This document shows positions 1 to 8,425 of a DNA stretch of 38,375 nucleotides, piece after piece. The notes under the pieces are model-generated. The model saw nothing but the letters and a program-made list of their open reading frames with translations, ran no database searches and was not told the origin of the DNA. How positions within the stretch are numbered: the stretch's first letter is position 1; each line of letters starts with the position of its first letter. The position numbers and the translations under genes were made by a program. Source of the stretch: Mycolicibacterium canariasense (GTDB taxonomy: Bacteria > Actinomycetota > Actinomycetes > Mycobacteriales > Mycobacteriaceae); the NCBI RefSeq assembly GCF_002101555.1, contig NZ_LQOL01000082.1, forward strand, positions 1 to 38,375. The letters are read 5' to 3'.

Positions 1-77
1 CTCATTTTCGAGAGACCTCGACCTCTATCCCGGCAACGACGCGCCAACCACCTCTACACCCTCATCTGTGAAGAGCC
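1..77. mobile_element. End of an ISL3-family (IS1096-like) insertion sequence, partial
   Basis: The stretch finishes at 77 with GAAGAGCC. Read inward on the minus strand it begins GGCTCTTC and continues with TGAGGGTGTAGA after a short divergent spacer. The same two blocks, in the same order, begin the IS fragment at the right edge of the window (38299 onward). About 21 of the first 25 positions agree, as expected for the imperfect left and right inverted repeats of one element. GGCTCTTC-type ends are typical of ISL3-family elements, of which IS1096 is the mycobacterial example; that assignment is from memory. No transposase can be read in 77 nt, although a minus-strand ATG at 5-3 could be its start. 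The flanking octamer outside the end is AGTAAACC (78-85). Confidence 0.72.
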
Positions 78-545
78 AGTAAACCGCTCATAATCCCCCG
101 AACCCATAGCTCCTAATATTTGCCAAAATATCAAGCATGGGCTTGGCATTTGAGTCATGTGAGAACTTCGCAGAATAAGCTATGATTGTGCCGCATAGCG
201 CTGCCGCCTGTAGCTAATTCCCACAGTTCGCGCCAGAAAGCAAACATTTTTGCATACACGCCAACGAACCCCATTGATGGGTATGAACTGCACTTTTACC
301 CCATCGTGAGCATGGCTCCACCATAGTCACGAGTACTAGCTAATTTTCAATCAGGTAACCTTTATTTTGCTATTACGGCGACATTTCTGCACATTTACCC
401 GAGTTTGGTCCATTACCGATTTACGCCTCCACAACCCTGTGGACGGGATTTACCAGTCGGTTATGTCTCGAAAAGCAATAAGTGGGTTTACAGTTCTTTC
501 CGAACCCGCCTTTACGGGTGCGACCGAATGCGTGAGGGGAAAATT
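78..545. other. AT-rich non-coding stretch between the IS end and the glycosidase gene
   Basis: No convincing gene is seen in these 468 bp, which are clearly richer in A+T than the rest of the window. An inverted repeat TGCCAA/TTGGCA lies at 121-126 and 143-148, with an inner CAAGC/GCTTG stem. TATGAT at 181-186 fits a -10 hexamer, but no good -35 stands before it. A small palindrome CCCATTGATGGG lies near 271-282. The glycosidase ribosome-binding site GAGGGGA (534-540) closes the stretch. The region probably holds the glycosidase promoter and regulatory sites, but none can be fixed from sequence alone. Confidence 0.5.
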
Positions 546-2519
546 ATGGCCAGAAAGTGGGCGCCTGGTATGCGACGGATGACCGCTGCCCTCGCGGTCA
601 CCCTGGTCGCAGTGGTCGAGCTGGCGGTAGTGCATCCGTCTGTGCCGCGACCGGTGAGCGGGGTGGTTGCGATGGCGCAGCCGGACCGGTCGCGGGCCCA
701 CATCCGCACTGTCTCCTACAACATTGCACTGATGTCGTCCATCGATACCTCCTCGTCAACGACGGGGGTAGCTGACTCGCAGCTGTATTTCATGGACTCC
801 GCAGAACTGTCCTCAGCGATCTCCGAGCTAAAAGCCATGGGCGTCACTCAGGTTCGAGTATTCCTGCCCTGGGCGGCCATCGAAACTGCGGACGGCACGT
901 ACAACTGGACTCAGGCAGACGCTCTGCTCAATGCACTATCGGACGCCGGGATCGCCGTGGACGCCGCGATCACCAGCACGCCCACCTGGGCGTCGTCGGA
1001 CACCAGCTCTGCCTACGGCGCGCCCACATCGACCAGCGATTACGCCAGCTTCGTCACCGAACTCGCCGAACGATATGGAACCACCGCCAACAACGGTGAC
1101 GCCGAGATCGCCGCCTACGAGATCTGGAACGAGCCCAACGGGTCGACCGGATGGGCCCCGACACCGGACGCCACCGCCTACACCGAACTGCTCAAGGCGG
1201 CCTACACCGCCATCAAAGCCGTTGATCCCGACGCCACCGTCGTTGGCGGAGTGCTCGGCGCCGGCGTCACTTCCGGCACGTCGACAGTCAACCCCGTCAC
1301 CTTCCTCGAAGAGATGTACGCCGCCGGAGCCGAAGGATACTTCGACGCACTGTCGTTTCATCCCTACAACTACAGCAGTGACTTCACCGACGGCGCATCC
1401 ACCACCAACAGCCCCTATCAGGAGCTACAGGCGCTACGTGCGCTGATGGACGCCAACGGTGACACCGACAAACTCATCTGGGCCACCGAGTACGGCATCC
1501 CGACCTCACTCGTCACGCAATCCCAACAAGCCGCCTATATCGCCGACTTCCTCACCGCTTGGGCCTCCCTCGAGGGCGTTGGACCGACCTTCATCTACTC
1601 GCTGGTCGACCTCGCCACCGGCGACGGCGTCGACCAGGACAACTTCGGACTCTTCACCTCCGACTGGACCCCCAAACTGGCGGTCGAAGTCCTCGAACAA
1701 TGGATCGCCAACCAGACCGTCCCCGACTGGGCCACCGACACCTCCACGCCTACCTTGCAAGCGCTGTTGACCCAACTGCTCCGCAATATCGTCGCCACCG
1801 TCACTGCTCCGTTCACCCAACTGGCTAAGGGCCTCACCAGTATCACCACCGCCCTGAGCACCGCGGCCGACTCCATCCGAACCCAGCTGACTGCCGGCGT
1901 GGCCAGCCTCACCACCGGGTTCAAGACACTCACCACAACAATTGCGACCGCATTGAAGAACCTCGCCAGCTCCCTGCAGAAGGCTGGCACCACGTCCGCA
2001 ACCACAACCGAGACGGCCTTGACCACAGACTCCACCGAAGCCACCACACTAACGGCCGAGGGCACCGGGCCAGCGGCGAGCGCCAAAACCAGTCTCCTGA
2101 CAACAAGCACCACCGCAGCCACGGCAAAATCAACGAACGCAGAAGAAAAGTCGGCCACCACTGACACCGTCACCGCTGCCGAGAGCGCGGGCGCCCCCGC
2201 AAGCATCGCCAGCGCCGATACCGCCCCGACCACCGCGAGCGCAAGCGCTACCACTTCCGCGAATCAAACCGCCGAAGCCGAGTCGACGACCAAGACCGAC
2301 AACGCGACAGACACCGGCACCAGCACCGCCCACCCACCGCACGACAAGACATCTGCCGGCAATCGTCACAACGTCACCGCCGACAAGTCGGACTCAATGG
2401 GGTCCACGAGTTCCCGTCGACCCCAACGCACACGCGATCACACGACGGACCACCCCGACGAGACGCACGTCGCGACCATTTCAACAAGAGTCGAACACGA
2501 CAGCCACGCTGCGTCGTAG
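546..2519 (+). CDS. Secreted clan GH-A glycosidase (GH39/PslG-like) with Thr/Ala/Ser-rich tail
   Basis: A 657-residue exported protein. The ATG at 546 was chosen because GAGGGGA precedes it at a proper distance and it opens directly into a signal sequence: MARK, then an RR pair and a hydrophobic run to about residue 35. Residues ~60-390 read as a (beta/alpha)8 glycosidase. They include VRVFLPWAAIE early, the acid/base Glu196 in IWNEPN, the probable nucleophile Glu315 in WATEYGIP, and a closing block with FGLFTSDWTPKLA. This layout fits GH39/GH5-like clan A enzymes such as PslG; the substrate is unknown but is likely a polysaccharide at or outside the cell surface. Residues ~395-490 are Leu/Thr/Ala-rich and probably helical. 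From ~490 to the end the chain is mucin-like Thr/Ala/Ser, finishing basic and His-rich, which suits a glycosylated or wall-associated tail. The gene stands alone, next to the IS end. Confidence 0.82.
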   Translation: MARKWAPGMRRMTAALAVTLVAVVELAVVHPSVPRPVSGVVAMAQPDRSRAHIRTVSYNIALMSSIDTSSSTTGVADSQLYFMDSAELSSAISELKAMGVTQVRVFLPWAAIETADGTYNWTQADALLNALSDAGIAVDAAITSTPTWASSDTSSAYGAPTSTSDYASFVTELAERYGTTANNGDAEIAAYEIWNEPNGSTGWAPTPDATAYTELLKAAYTAIKAVDPDATVVGGVLGAGVTSGTSTVNPVTFLEEMYAAGAEGYFDALSFHPYNYSSDFTDGASTTNSPYQELQALRALMDANGDTDKLIWATEYGIPTSLVTQSQQAAYIADFLTAWASLEGVGPTFIYSLVDLATGDGVDQDNFGLFTSDWTPKLAVEVLEQWIANQTVPDWATDTSTPTLQALLTQLLRNIVATVTAPFTQLAKGLTSITTALSTAADSIRTQLTAGVASLTTGFKTLTTTIATALKNLASSLQKAGTTSATTTETALTTDSTEATTLTAEGTGPAASAKTSLLTTSTTAATAKSTNAEEKSATTDTVTAAESAGAPASIASADTAPTTASASATTSANQTAEAESTTKTDNATDTGTSTAHPPHDKTSAGNRHNVTADKSDSMGSTSSRRPQRTRDHTTDHPDETHVATISTRVEHDSHAAS

Positions 2520-2566
2520 AGCACGTACGACTCGGCATTCAACGACGGACTCCGTGACAACCCGTA

Positions 2567-2586
2567 AACACTTCGGCAATAGTGTT
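2567..2586. promoter_or_regulatory. Inverted repeat AACACT-N8-AGTGTT before the oxidoreductase gene
   Basis: The two 6-bp arms are perfect and the repeat ends five bases before the ATG at 2592. No Shine-Dalgarno sequence is visible in front of that ATG. The position suits an operator over the promoter or start, but the repeat is short and could be chance. Confidence 0.25.
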
Positions 2587-2591
2587 CACCC

Positions 2592-3632
2592 ATGAGCCCG
2601 TTACGAGTCATCCAGTGGACCACCGGCAACATCGGCAAACGCTCACTGCACGCCATCATCGGCAGGCCGGATATGGAACTGGTCGGCGTGTACGCGCACG
2701 GCGCCGACAAGGTGGGTGTGGATGCCGCGGAACTGGCCGGCTGGCCTGAACCGACGGGCGTGACGGCCACCAACGACATCGACGCCCTGATCGCACTGCG
2801 CCCGGACGCGTGTTGTTACAACCCGCTGTGGCCCAACATCGACGAACTGGTCCGGCTGCTGGAATCAGGCGTCAACGTGTGCTCCAGCGCTGCCTGGATC
2901 ACCGGCGCTAAGCAGACGCCCGAGGACCTCGACCGCATCAGGAAAGCCTGCGCGACAGGCAATTCCACCATCTTCGGGAGCGGCGCCCATCCAGGGATGA
3001 CCAATATGGTCGGCATGGTGCTGTCCGGCTCGTGTGAACGCGTCGACGAGATCCGGATCACCGAATCGGTGGACTGCTCCACCTACGAGTCGGCAGGCAC
3101 CCAATCGGCGATGGGCTTCGGCCAGGATCCCGACACCCCGGGCCTGGCCGACAGCGTCCGGACCGAGAGCGAGGTGTTCGCCGAATCGGCAGCCATGATG
3201 GCCGACGCGATCGGCGCGCGCCTGGACCGGATGACGTTCGACGTGACCTTCACCGCGGCCACCGACGACACCGACCTGGGGTTCATGCAGATCCCGAAGG
3301 GCACCGTGGGCAGCGTGTACGGCTACCACCGCGGCTGGGTCGGTGACCGCAACGTCGTCAGCGTCGGATTCAACTGGACCATGGGCAACCACGTGACTCC
3401 GCCCAAACCCCTTGAGCACGGCCATGTCATCCAGGTGTTCGGGCTACCCAACATGCGCACCGTGCTGCACTGCCTGCCGCCGCGGGACTGGACCGAACCG
3501 GGGTTCATGGGACTGGGCATGATCTACACCGCACTGCCGGTGACCAACGCAGTACCGGCGGTGGTGGCCGCCGCGCCGGGCATCGCCACGCTCAAGGACC
3601 TGCCCCCGATCACCGGACGGTTCGCCGACTGA
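2592..3632 (+). CDS. NAD(P)-binding amine dehydrogenase/dihydrodipicolinate reductase-like oxidoreductase
   Basis: 346 residues. The N-terminus has a Rossmann signature (VIQWTTGNIGKRSL), followed by a dihydrodipicolinate-reductase-type second domain with GSGAHPGMTN and ITESVDCSTYES. Mycobacteria carry many such proteins, usually annotated as NAD(P)H-dependent amine dehydrogenase family and related to 2,4-diaminopentanoate dehydrogenase. The real substrate is not known for most of them. The protein is soluble and presumably cytosolic. The ATG at 2592 directly starts the Rossmann strand, so no upstream extension is needed; it lacks a clear ribosome-binding site. The gene is monocistronic and converges on degV: the two stop codons touch and together form the palindrome TGATCA at 3630-3635. 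Confidence 0.8.
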   Translation: MSPLRVIQWTTGNIGKRSLHAIIGRPDMELVGVYAHGADKVGVDAAELAGWPEPTGVTATNDIDALIALRPDACCYNPLWPNIDELVRLLESGVNVCSSAAWITGAKQTPEDLDRIRKACATGNSTIFGSGAHPGMTNMVGMVLSGSCERVDEIRITESVDCSTYESAGTQSAMGFGQDPDTPGLADSVRTESEVFAESAAMMADAIGARLDRMTFDVTFTAATDDTDLGFMQIPKGTVGSVYGYHRGWVGDRNVVSVGFNWTMGNHVTPPKPLEHGHVIQVFGLPNMRTVLHCLPPRDWTEPGFMGLGMIYTALPVTNAVPAVVAAAPGIATLKDLPPITGRFAD

Positions 3633-4469
3633 TCACTCGGCCAGGCTGACGCACGCCCCCACCGCACCGCCGCCGACGTGCACCGCCAGCACCGGGCCCA
3701 TATCGGAAACGGTGAGCGACTCGATCTGGGGTAACCGCGCGGTGAGCGCCGCACCGAGCTCGGCCGCGTCGTCGTAGTTGTCGACGTGGTGCACGGCGAT
3801 CGAGGCGCTCCGCTCCCCCACGATCTCGGCTATCGAATCCACCATCGCGGCATGGGCTTTCGATACGGTGCGGATCCGCTGCGCCAGCACCAGCCTGCCG
3901 TCGACGTCGAGGTGCAGCAGCGGTTTCAACGACAGCGCGGTACCCAGCCAGGACACCGCAGTACCGATCCGGCCGCTGCGGCGCAGGTTGTCCAGCCGGT
4001 GCACGACGATGAACACGTGTCCGCGCGACACCGCGGCCCGGGCCGCGGCCTCCACCTCGTCCAATTCGGCCCCGGCGGCCGCGGCGCGAGCGGCAGCCAG
4101 CGCCACAAAACCGATCCCCATCGCCGCCGAGCGCGAATTCACCACCCGCACCGCCGAACCGAACTCCCTGACCACGCCGGCAGCGGTGCTGAAGGTGCCC
4201 GACAGCGCGGCCGAGATATGCACGCCGACCACCCCGTCACCGTCGCTGTCCACCAGCGCCTGACGGTAGGCATCGGCCAGGTCGGCCGGTGCCGCGCCCG
4301 ACGTCGTCACCTGGTTACGCTCGTGGAGGTCGTTGGGCATCGGGTCGATCCCGTCACGCAGGTCGGTGTCACCGACCAGCACATGCAGCGGCACCTGACG
4401 AATCGACCAGCGCTCCAGGTCTTCTGCGCTCAGTCGTGCCGACGAATCGGTCACCACCTGCACCGTCAT
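3633..4469 (-). CDS. DegV family fatty-acid-binding protein (Rv2417c homologue)
   Basis: 278 residues, the normal DegV length. The N-terminus VVTDSSARL and the block SAALSGTFSTAAG are the conserved strands that hold the carboxylate of a bound fatty acid in DegV/FakB proteins. The start at 4469 is fixed by an ATGA overlap with the stop of octT, so the gene is last in the nadD-rsfS-gpgP-octT-degV operon and translationally coupled to octT. Family knowledge: DegV proteins carry acyl chains, in Firmicutes for the FakA kinase. Inference: beside an octanoyltransferase it may bind or deliver medium-chain acyl groups for methylglucose lipopolysaccharide, but nothing in the sequence proves this. Confidence 0.9.
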   Translation of the reverse strand: MTVQVVTDSSARLSAEDLERWSIRQVPLHVLVGDTDLRDGIDPMPNDLHERNQVTTSGAAPADLADAYRQALVDSDGDGVVGVHISAALSGTFSTAAGVVREFGSAVRVVNSRSAAMGIGFVALAAARAAAAGAELDEVEAAARAAVSRGHVFIVVHRLDNLRRSGRIGTAVSWLGTALSLKPLLHLDVDGRLVLAQRIRTVSKAHAAMVDSIAEIVGERSASIAVHHVDNYDDAAELGAALTARLPQIESLTVSDMGPVLAVHVGGGAVGACVSLAE

Positions 4470-5212
4470 GAGCGGCTGGGCGGATCCGGCTGGTAGGCGC
4501 CGGCCTCGGCAAGCCCCTTGAGCATCAGTTCGGCGACGGCGGCGTGCGCCTCGAAGTTCCAATGGATGCCATCGGGATTACCCTGCCCGCGCAGCACGTA
4601 CTCGCCCACGGCGGCCTTGAGGTCGACGATCGGGATCGCCTTGGATTCACCCCACTCGGTGATCGCTGCCACCGTCGCATCACGCCAGCGGTGCGACCGC
4701 CCGTAGGTATCGGCGATGTGCACCGACGGCACCGTCGCCACCACCGGAATTCCCGGCCGGTTGAAATCCAGTGCCGCCCTGGTCTGTTCGAGATATTCGA
4801 CGGACAGGTGCGGCGGCAACGCCGGGCGAGCCACCGGCGACAGGCGCGGCTGCACCCAACCGTATCCGTCCCTGACCCAGCGTCGCAGCCACGACGGCCG
4901 CACGTAGCGGATCAGCTCGCGCAGTGCCGTCGGCAGCGGCGACGGCAGCGAATCCATCCCGCAGGTCGCGAAGATCACCGCCCCGGCCCGCGGCAGCGCC
5001 GCCCACGAACGCGGGTCCTGCGTGGCCGCCCACCACACATCGCGGCACGTCCAACCGATCCGGCCGATCAGCTCCACGTCCCAACCGAGTTGTTCGGCAA
5101 CGATATTAGGCCAGATACGGGGATCGTCTGCGGGCAAACCACCGGTGGGGCCGTAGTAGGACAGCGAGTCGCAGAACACCAGCAGTGTCTGCCTGGGCGC
5201 ATCAGAGGACAT
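4466..5212 (-). CDS. octT: Diglucosylglycerate octanoyltransferase (SGNH-fold), Rv2418c homologue
   Basis: 248 residues, nearly the same length as remembered for the M. tuberculosis protein (about 247). It is an SGNH/GDSL hydrolase-fold enzyme. The GDSL block appears as FCDSLS with nucleophile Ser16, and the C-terminal catalytic pair is Asp214/His217 in DGIHW. In mycobacteria OctT adds octanoate to diglucosylglycerate, an early acylation in methylglucose lipopolysaccharide (MGLP) synthesis in the cytosol. The ATG at 5212 gives an 11-nt overlap with gpgP; the frame stays open further upstream but leaves the conserved sequence. gpgP makes glucosylglycerate, the precursor of the OctT substrate, so the context supports the call. 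Its stop overlaps the degV start (ATGA). Confidence 0.88.
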   Translation of the reverse strand: MSSDAPRQTLLVFCDSLSYYGPTGGLPADDPRIWPNIVAEQLGWDVELIGRIGWTCRDVWWAATQDPRSWAALPRAGAVIFATCGMDSLPSPLPTALRELIRYVRPSWLRRWVRDGYGWVQPRLSPVARPALPPHLSVEYLEQTRAALDFNRPGIPVVATVPSVHIADTYGRSHRWRDATVAAITEWGESKAIPIVDLKAAVGEYVLRGQGNPDGIHWNFEAHAAVAELMLKGLAEAGAYQPDPPSRS

Positions 5213-5858
5213 CGTTGGCCACCTGCGCCGAAGCGTTCCACACATCGAGGCGCCACTTGATGACGTCGTTGACGATATGCCCGGACAGCTGCACCCAGCT
5301 GGCGTTGCCCATCCCGCCGAGTACCGGCCAATTGTCGACCGGCAGGTCCAGCAGGGCAGCGGCCAGGGCCGCAATCAGCCCGCCGTGCGCGACCAGCACC
5401 ACCGGGCGGTCCGACCCGTCCGCACCCCATTCCGGCTGGGACTCAAGCAGTTCGGCCACCACGGGCAGGCTGCGCTGGGCGACGTCCACCCGGCTCTCGC
5501 CGCCGTGCGGTGCCCACCGGGCATTGTCACGCCAGGCCACCCGGGCCCCCGGCGCCACGGCGTCCACCTCAAGATGCGTCAAGCCCTGCCAGTCACCCAG
5601 GTGGGTCTCGCGCAACCGTTGGTCGACATGCACCGGCAGCCCGGAGCGGTCCCCCAGCGTCGTGGCGGTGTCCAGCGCGCGACGCAGATCCGAGGACACG
5701 ATGATCAGTGGTTGCCGCTTGGCCAGCACTTCGGCCGCCGCGACGGCCTGCTCACGCCCCAGTTCACTGAGATCGGTGTCGAGCTGACCCTGCATGCGGC
5801 TGCCGGCGTTCCACTCCGTCTGCCCGTGCCGGAGCAGGACCAGCCGGCGGATGGTCAC
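5202..5858 (-). CDS. gpgP: Glucosyl-3-phosphoglycerate phosphatase (histidine phosphatase family), Rv2419c homologue
   Basis: 218 residues. The histidine phosphatase signature LRHGQTEWN is at the N-terminus with His11 as the phospho-acceptor. Arg60 in the SSDLRRA block, Glu84 in LRETHLGDW and His158 in VAHGG complete the catalytic pocket. In mycobacteria GpgP removes phosphate from glucosyl-3-phosphoglycerate to give glucosylglycerate, the second step of MGLP synthesis. The GTG start at 5858 overlaps the rsfS stop (GTGA), and the 3' end overlaps octT by 11 nt. On sequence alone it could be another phosphoglycerate-mutase-like phosphatase; the neighbouring octT and the conserved gene order make gpgP the best call. 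Confidence 0.88.
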   Translation of the reverse strand: MTIRRLVLLRHGQTEWNAGSRMQGQLDTDLSELGREQAVAAAEVLAKRQPLIIVSSDLRRALDTATTLGDRSGLPVHVDQRLRETHLGDWQGLTHLEVDAVAPGARVAWRDNARWAPHGGESRVDVAQRSLPVVAELLESQPEWGADGSDRPVVLVAHGGLIAALAAALLDLPVDNWPVLGGMGNASWVQLSGHIVNDVIKWRLDVWNASAQVANDVL

Positions 5859-6241
5859 TGCGAACTCTCCGCTTCATCGGCGGCGTCGAGATCGACGGGC
5901 ACCTGCGGGCAGTCCCGCCACAGCCGGTCCAGCGAGTAGAACTCCCGCTCCTCGCTGTGTTGGATGTGCACCACGATGTCGACATAGTCCAGCAGTGTCC
6001 AGCGGCCTTCGCGGGTACCCTCGCGGCGGGCCGGCTTGTATCCGGCCAGCCGCATCTTCTCCTCGACCTCGTCGACGATCGCGTTCACCTGGCGCTCATT
6101 GGACGCCGACGCGATGACGAACAGATCGGTGATGACCAGTTGCCCGGACACGTCGATGACGACGATGTTCTCGGCGAGCTTGGACGCGGCCGCCTGCGCG
6201 GCGACGGTGGCCGCGGCCACCGCTTCGGTAGTGGCGCTCAT
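5855..6241 (-). CDS. rsfS: Ribosome silencing factor RsfS
   Basis: 128 residues, typical of the RsfS/Iojap family. Characteristic blocks are NIVVIDVSGQLVITDLFVIASA near the N-terminus (residues ~25-45) and LLDYVDIVVHIQ followed by EREFYSLDRLW toward the end. RsfS binds ribosomal protein L14 on the 50S subunit and blocks subunit joining when nutrients are low. The start overlaps the nadD stop (ATGA at 6238-6241) and the stop overlaps the gpgP start. The nadD-rsfS pairing is widely conserved in bacteria. The C-terminus is acidic. Confidence 0.95.
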   Translation of the reverse strand: MSATTEAVAAATVAAQAAASKLAENIVVIDVSGQLVITDLFVIASASNERQVNAIVDEVEEKMRLAGYKPARREGTREGRWTLLDYVDIVVHIQHSEEREFYSLDRLWRDCPQVPVDLDAADEAESSQ

Positions 6242-6858
6242 GCGCGGGCCTCCTTTGTGTATAGCCCTCGTTTGGATACGTACTGCACCACGCCGTCGGG
6301 CACCAGGTACCAGATCGGCCGCGACTGCCGGGCACGCAGCCGGCAGTCGCTCGACGAGATCGCCAATGCGGGCACCTCCACCAGGCTCAGCGCGTCATCG
6401 GGTAGTTCCTTCATCGCCGAGGCGATGTGTTCACCGTCCAGCTCGTAACCGGGCCGGCTGACCCCGACGAAGCGGGCCAGCGAGAACAGCTCCTCCCAGT
6501 TCTGCCAGGACAGGATCGAGGCCAGCGCGTCGGCGCCGGTGATGAAGTAGAGGTCGGCGTCCGGGTTGAGCGTGGCCAGGTCCCGCAGGGTGTCCTTGGT
6601 GTAGGTGGGGCCCCCGCGGTCGATGTCCACCCGGCTGACCGAGAATCGCGGGTTGGCCGCGGTCGCGATGACCGTCATCAGGTAGCGGTCCTCGGCCGCG
6701 GTGACGTCCCGGTCCCGCTTCTGCCAGGGCTGGCCGGTGGGGACGAAGAGCACTTCGTCGAGGTGGAACAGGTCGGCGACCTCGCTGGCCGCGACGAGGT
6801 GGCCATGGTGGATGGGATCGAACGTCCCGCCCATCACCCCGAGCCTGCGTCTGGTCAC
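6238..6858 (-). CDS. nadD: Nicotinate-nucleotide adenylyltransferase
   Basis: 206 residues. The nucleotidyltransferase block GGTFDPIHHGHL sits at residues 10-21, and the late ISSSDCRLRAR block is a version of the family ISSTxIR signature that binds ATP. It converts nicotinate mononucleotide and ATP to deamido-NAD, the substrate of NadE encoded near 13-15 kb. The start is GTG at 6858, chosen because the Rossmann strand begins almost at once. It is the first gene of the five-gene operon running to degV. The 108 bp upstream (6859-6966) hold no gene and presumably the operon promoter. Confidence 0.94.
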   Translation of the reverse strand: MTRRRLGVMGGTFDPIHHGHLVAASEVADLFHLDEVLFVPTGQPWQKRDRDVTAAEDRYLMTVIATAANPRFSVSRVDIDRGGPTYTKDTLRDLATLNPDADLYFITGADALASILSWQNWEELFSLARFVGVSRPGYELDGEHIASAMKELPDDALSLVEVPALAISSSDCRLRARQSRPIWYLVPDGVVQYVSKRGLYTKEARA

Positions 6859-6966
6859 GAAGAGCCAGCTTACGGGAGGGGTTCGGGGTGGTCCGCGTGC
6901 GCCGAGATCGACGTTTCGCCCGGATGCTCTCGCACAAATCCACCCAAATGCGCAATTGGGCGGAGA

Positions 6967-8412
6967 TCAGACGGGGAGGAGGCCGTCGATCACCGACGCG
7001 AGCTGTTTGGCCGACCGGCACTCGTGCATCGGGATGAGGTCTTGGTAACGGGGCACCGCGGAGTCCCCGCTGCCCCACAGGTGCTTGGGCTCGGGGTTGA
7101 GCCAGTGTGCGTGCCGGCTGGCGTTGACCATCCGGGCCAGCAGGTCGGTCTGCGGGTTGCGGTAGTTGTTCCGGCCGTCGCCCAGGATCAGCAGCGACGA
7201 GCGCGGCGACAACACGTTGGGGAAGCCGTCCAGGAACGACACGAACGCGTGCCCGTAGTCGGAATGCCCGTCCCGGGTGTACACGCCGGCCTCGCGGGTG
7301 ATGCGCTGCACCGCGACCGCCAGGTCGGCCTCCGGGCCGAACATCTCGGTGACCTCGTCGGTGGTGTCGATGAAGGCGAATACCCGAACCCGGGAGAACT
7401 GCTGGCGCAGCGCGGCCACCAGCATCAGCGTGAAGTGGCTGAAGCCGGCCACCGAACCGGACACATCGCAGAGCACCACCAGTTCGGGCCGGGCCGGGTG
7501 CGGCTTCTTGAGCACCACCTCGATGGGCACCCCGCCGGTGGACATCGACTTGCGCAGCGTCTTTCGCAGGTCGATCTCCCCGGCCCGGGATCGGCGCCGT
7601 TTGGCGGCCAGCCGGGTGGCCAGGGTGCGGGCCAGCGGTTGCACGGTCTTGCGCATCTGCCGCAGCTGCTCCCCGGAGGCGCGCAGGAACTCGACGTTCT
7701 CGGCCAGCTGCGGCACGCCGTACATCTGCACGTGCTCGCGGCCCAACTGCTCGGCGGTGCGCCGCTTCGTCTCGGATTCCACCAGCTTGCGCAGCTGCGA
7801 AATTCGCTGCTGGGCAATCGATTTGGCGATCTGCTCCTGCGTCGGCGTGGGCTCTTCGCCGTACGGCGCCAGCAAGCCGGCCAACAGCCGGCCCTCCAGC
7901 TCGTCCAGCGCCATCGCCTTGAGCGCCTGATACGACGAGTACGACGGGCCCCGGCTGGAGTTGTACCGGCCGTAGGCCTCCACGATGCGCGCGACCAGTG
8001 CCGCCAGCCGGTCGTCGAGGCTGTCCAGTTCGGCGTCGGGACCCAGCATGGCGAGTAGCGCCTGGCGCAGCGCGTCGATGTCCGCAGGCGGCAGCCCCTG
8101 CGGCTCACCGTCGCCGGTCTCGTCGTCGGCGACGACGGTGCGGTCACCCAGCGCCGCGGGCCACCACAGGTCGAACATCGTGTCGTAGGTGTCGCGGTGG
8201 TCGGCGCGGCGCAGCACCGCGCACGCCAGCCCCTCCCGCAGCGCGCCCCGGTCCCCCAAGCCCAGTTCGGCCAGCACCCGGCCGGCGTCCACCGTCTCCG
8301 AGGGCCCCACCGAGATGCCCGCACTGCGCAGCGCCTCGACGAATCCCACCAGGTGGCCCGGGATGCCGTGCGGGGCCAGTGGTTGGGGCGGGCGGGTGCG
8401 TCGGGATGTCAT
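6967..8412 (-). CDS. VWA domain (CoxE-like) protein, partner of MoxR ATPase (Rv2425c homologue)
   Basis: 481 residues. The C-terminal part, from about residue 300, is a von Willebrand A domain with the MIDAS metal site DVSGSVAGFSHF. The N-terminal half is helical and charged, as in CoxE-like proteins, and contains a basic patch (RLAAKRRRSRAGE). There is no signal peptide or membrane segment, so it is probably cytosolic. It lies 13 nt downstream of the moxR gene on the same strand. MoxR AAA+ and VWA proteins typically work together as a chaperone-like pair that remodels or inserts cofactors into a client protein; the client here is not known. The pair is conserved at this site in M. tuberculosis. 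Confidence 0.85.
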   Translation of the reverse strand: MTSRRTRPPQPLAPHGIPGHLVGFVEALRSAGISVGPSETVDAGRVLAELGLGDRGALREGLACAVLRRADHRDTYDTMFDLWWPAALGDRTVVADDETGDGEPQGLPPADIDALRQALLAMLGPDAELDSLDDRLAALVARIVEAYGRYNSSRGPSYSSYQALKAMALDELEGRLLAGLLAPYGEEPTPTQEQIAKSIAQQRISQLRKLVESETKRRTAEQLGREHVQMYGVPQLAENVEFLRASGEQLRQMRKTVQPLARTLATRLAAKRRRSRAGEIDLRKTLRKSMSTGGVPIEVVLKKPHPARPELVVLCDVSGSVAGFSHFTLMLVAALRQQFSRVRVFAFIDTTDEVTEMFGPEADLAVAVQRITREAGVYTRDGHSDYGHAFVSFLDGFPNVLSPRSSLLILGDGRNNYRNPQTDLLARMVNASRHAHWLNPEPKHLWGSGDSAVPRYQDLIPMHECRSAKQLASVIDGLLPV

Positions 8413-8425
8413 CGCGTGGGGCCTC

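Noticed and set aside
405..545. An earlier in-frame start (405) for the glycosidase
   Set aside because: It would put 47 non-hydrophobic residues before the signal peptide. ATG 546 has a good ribosome-binding site.
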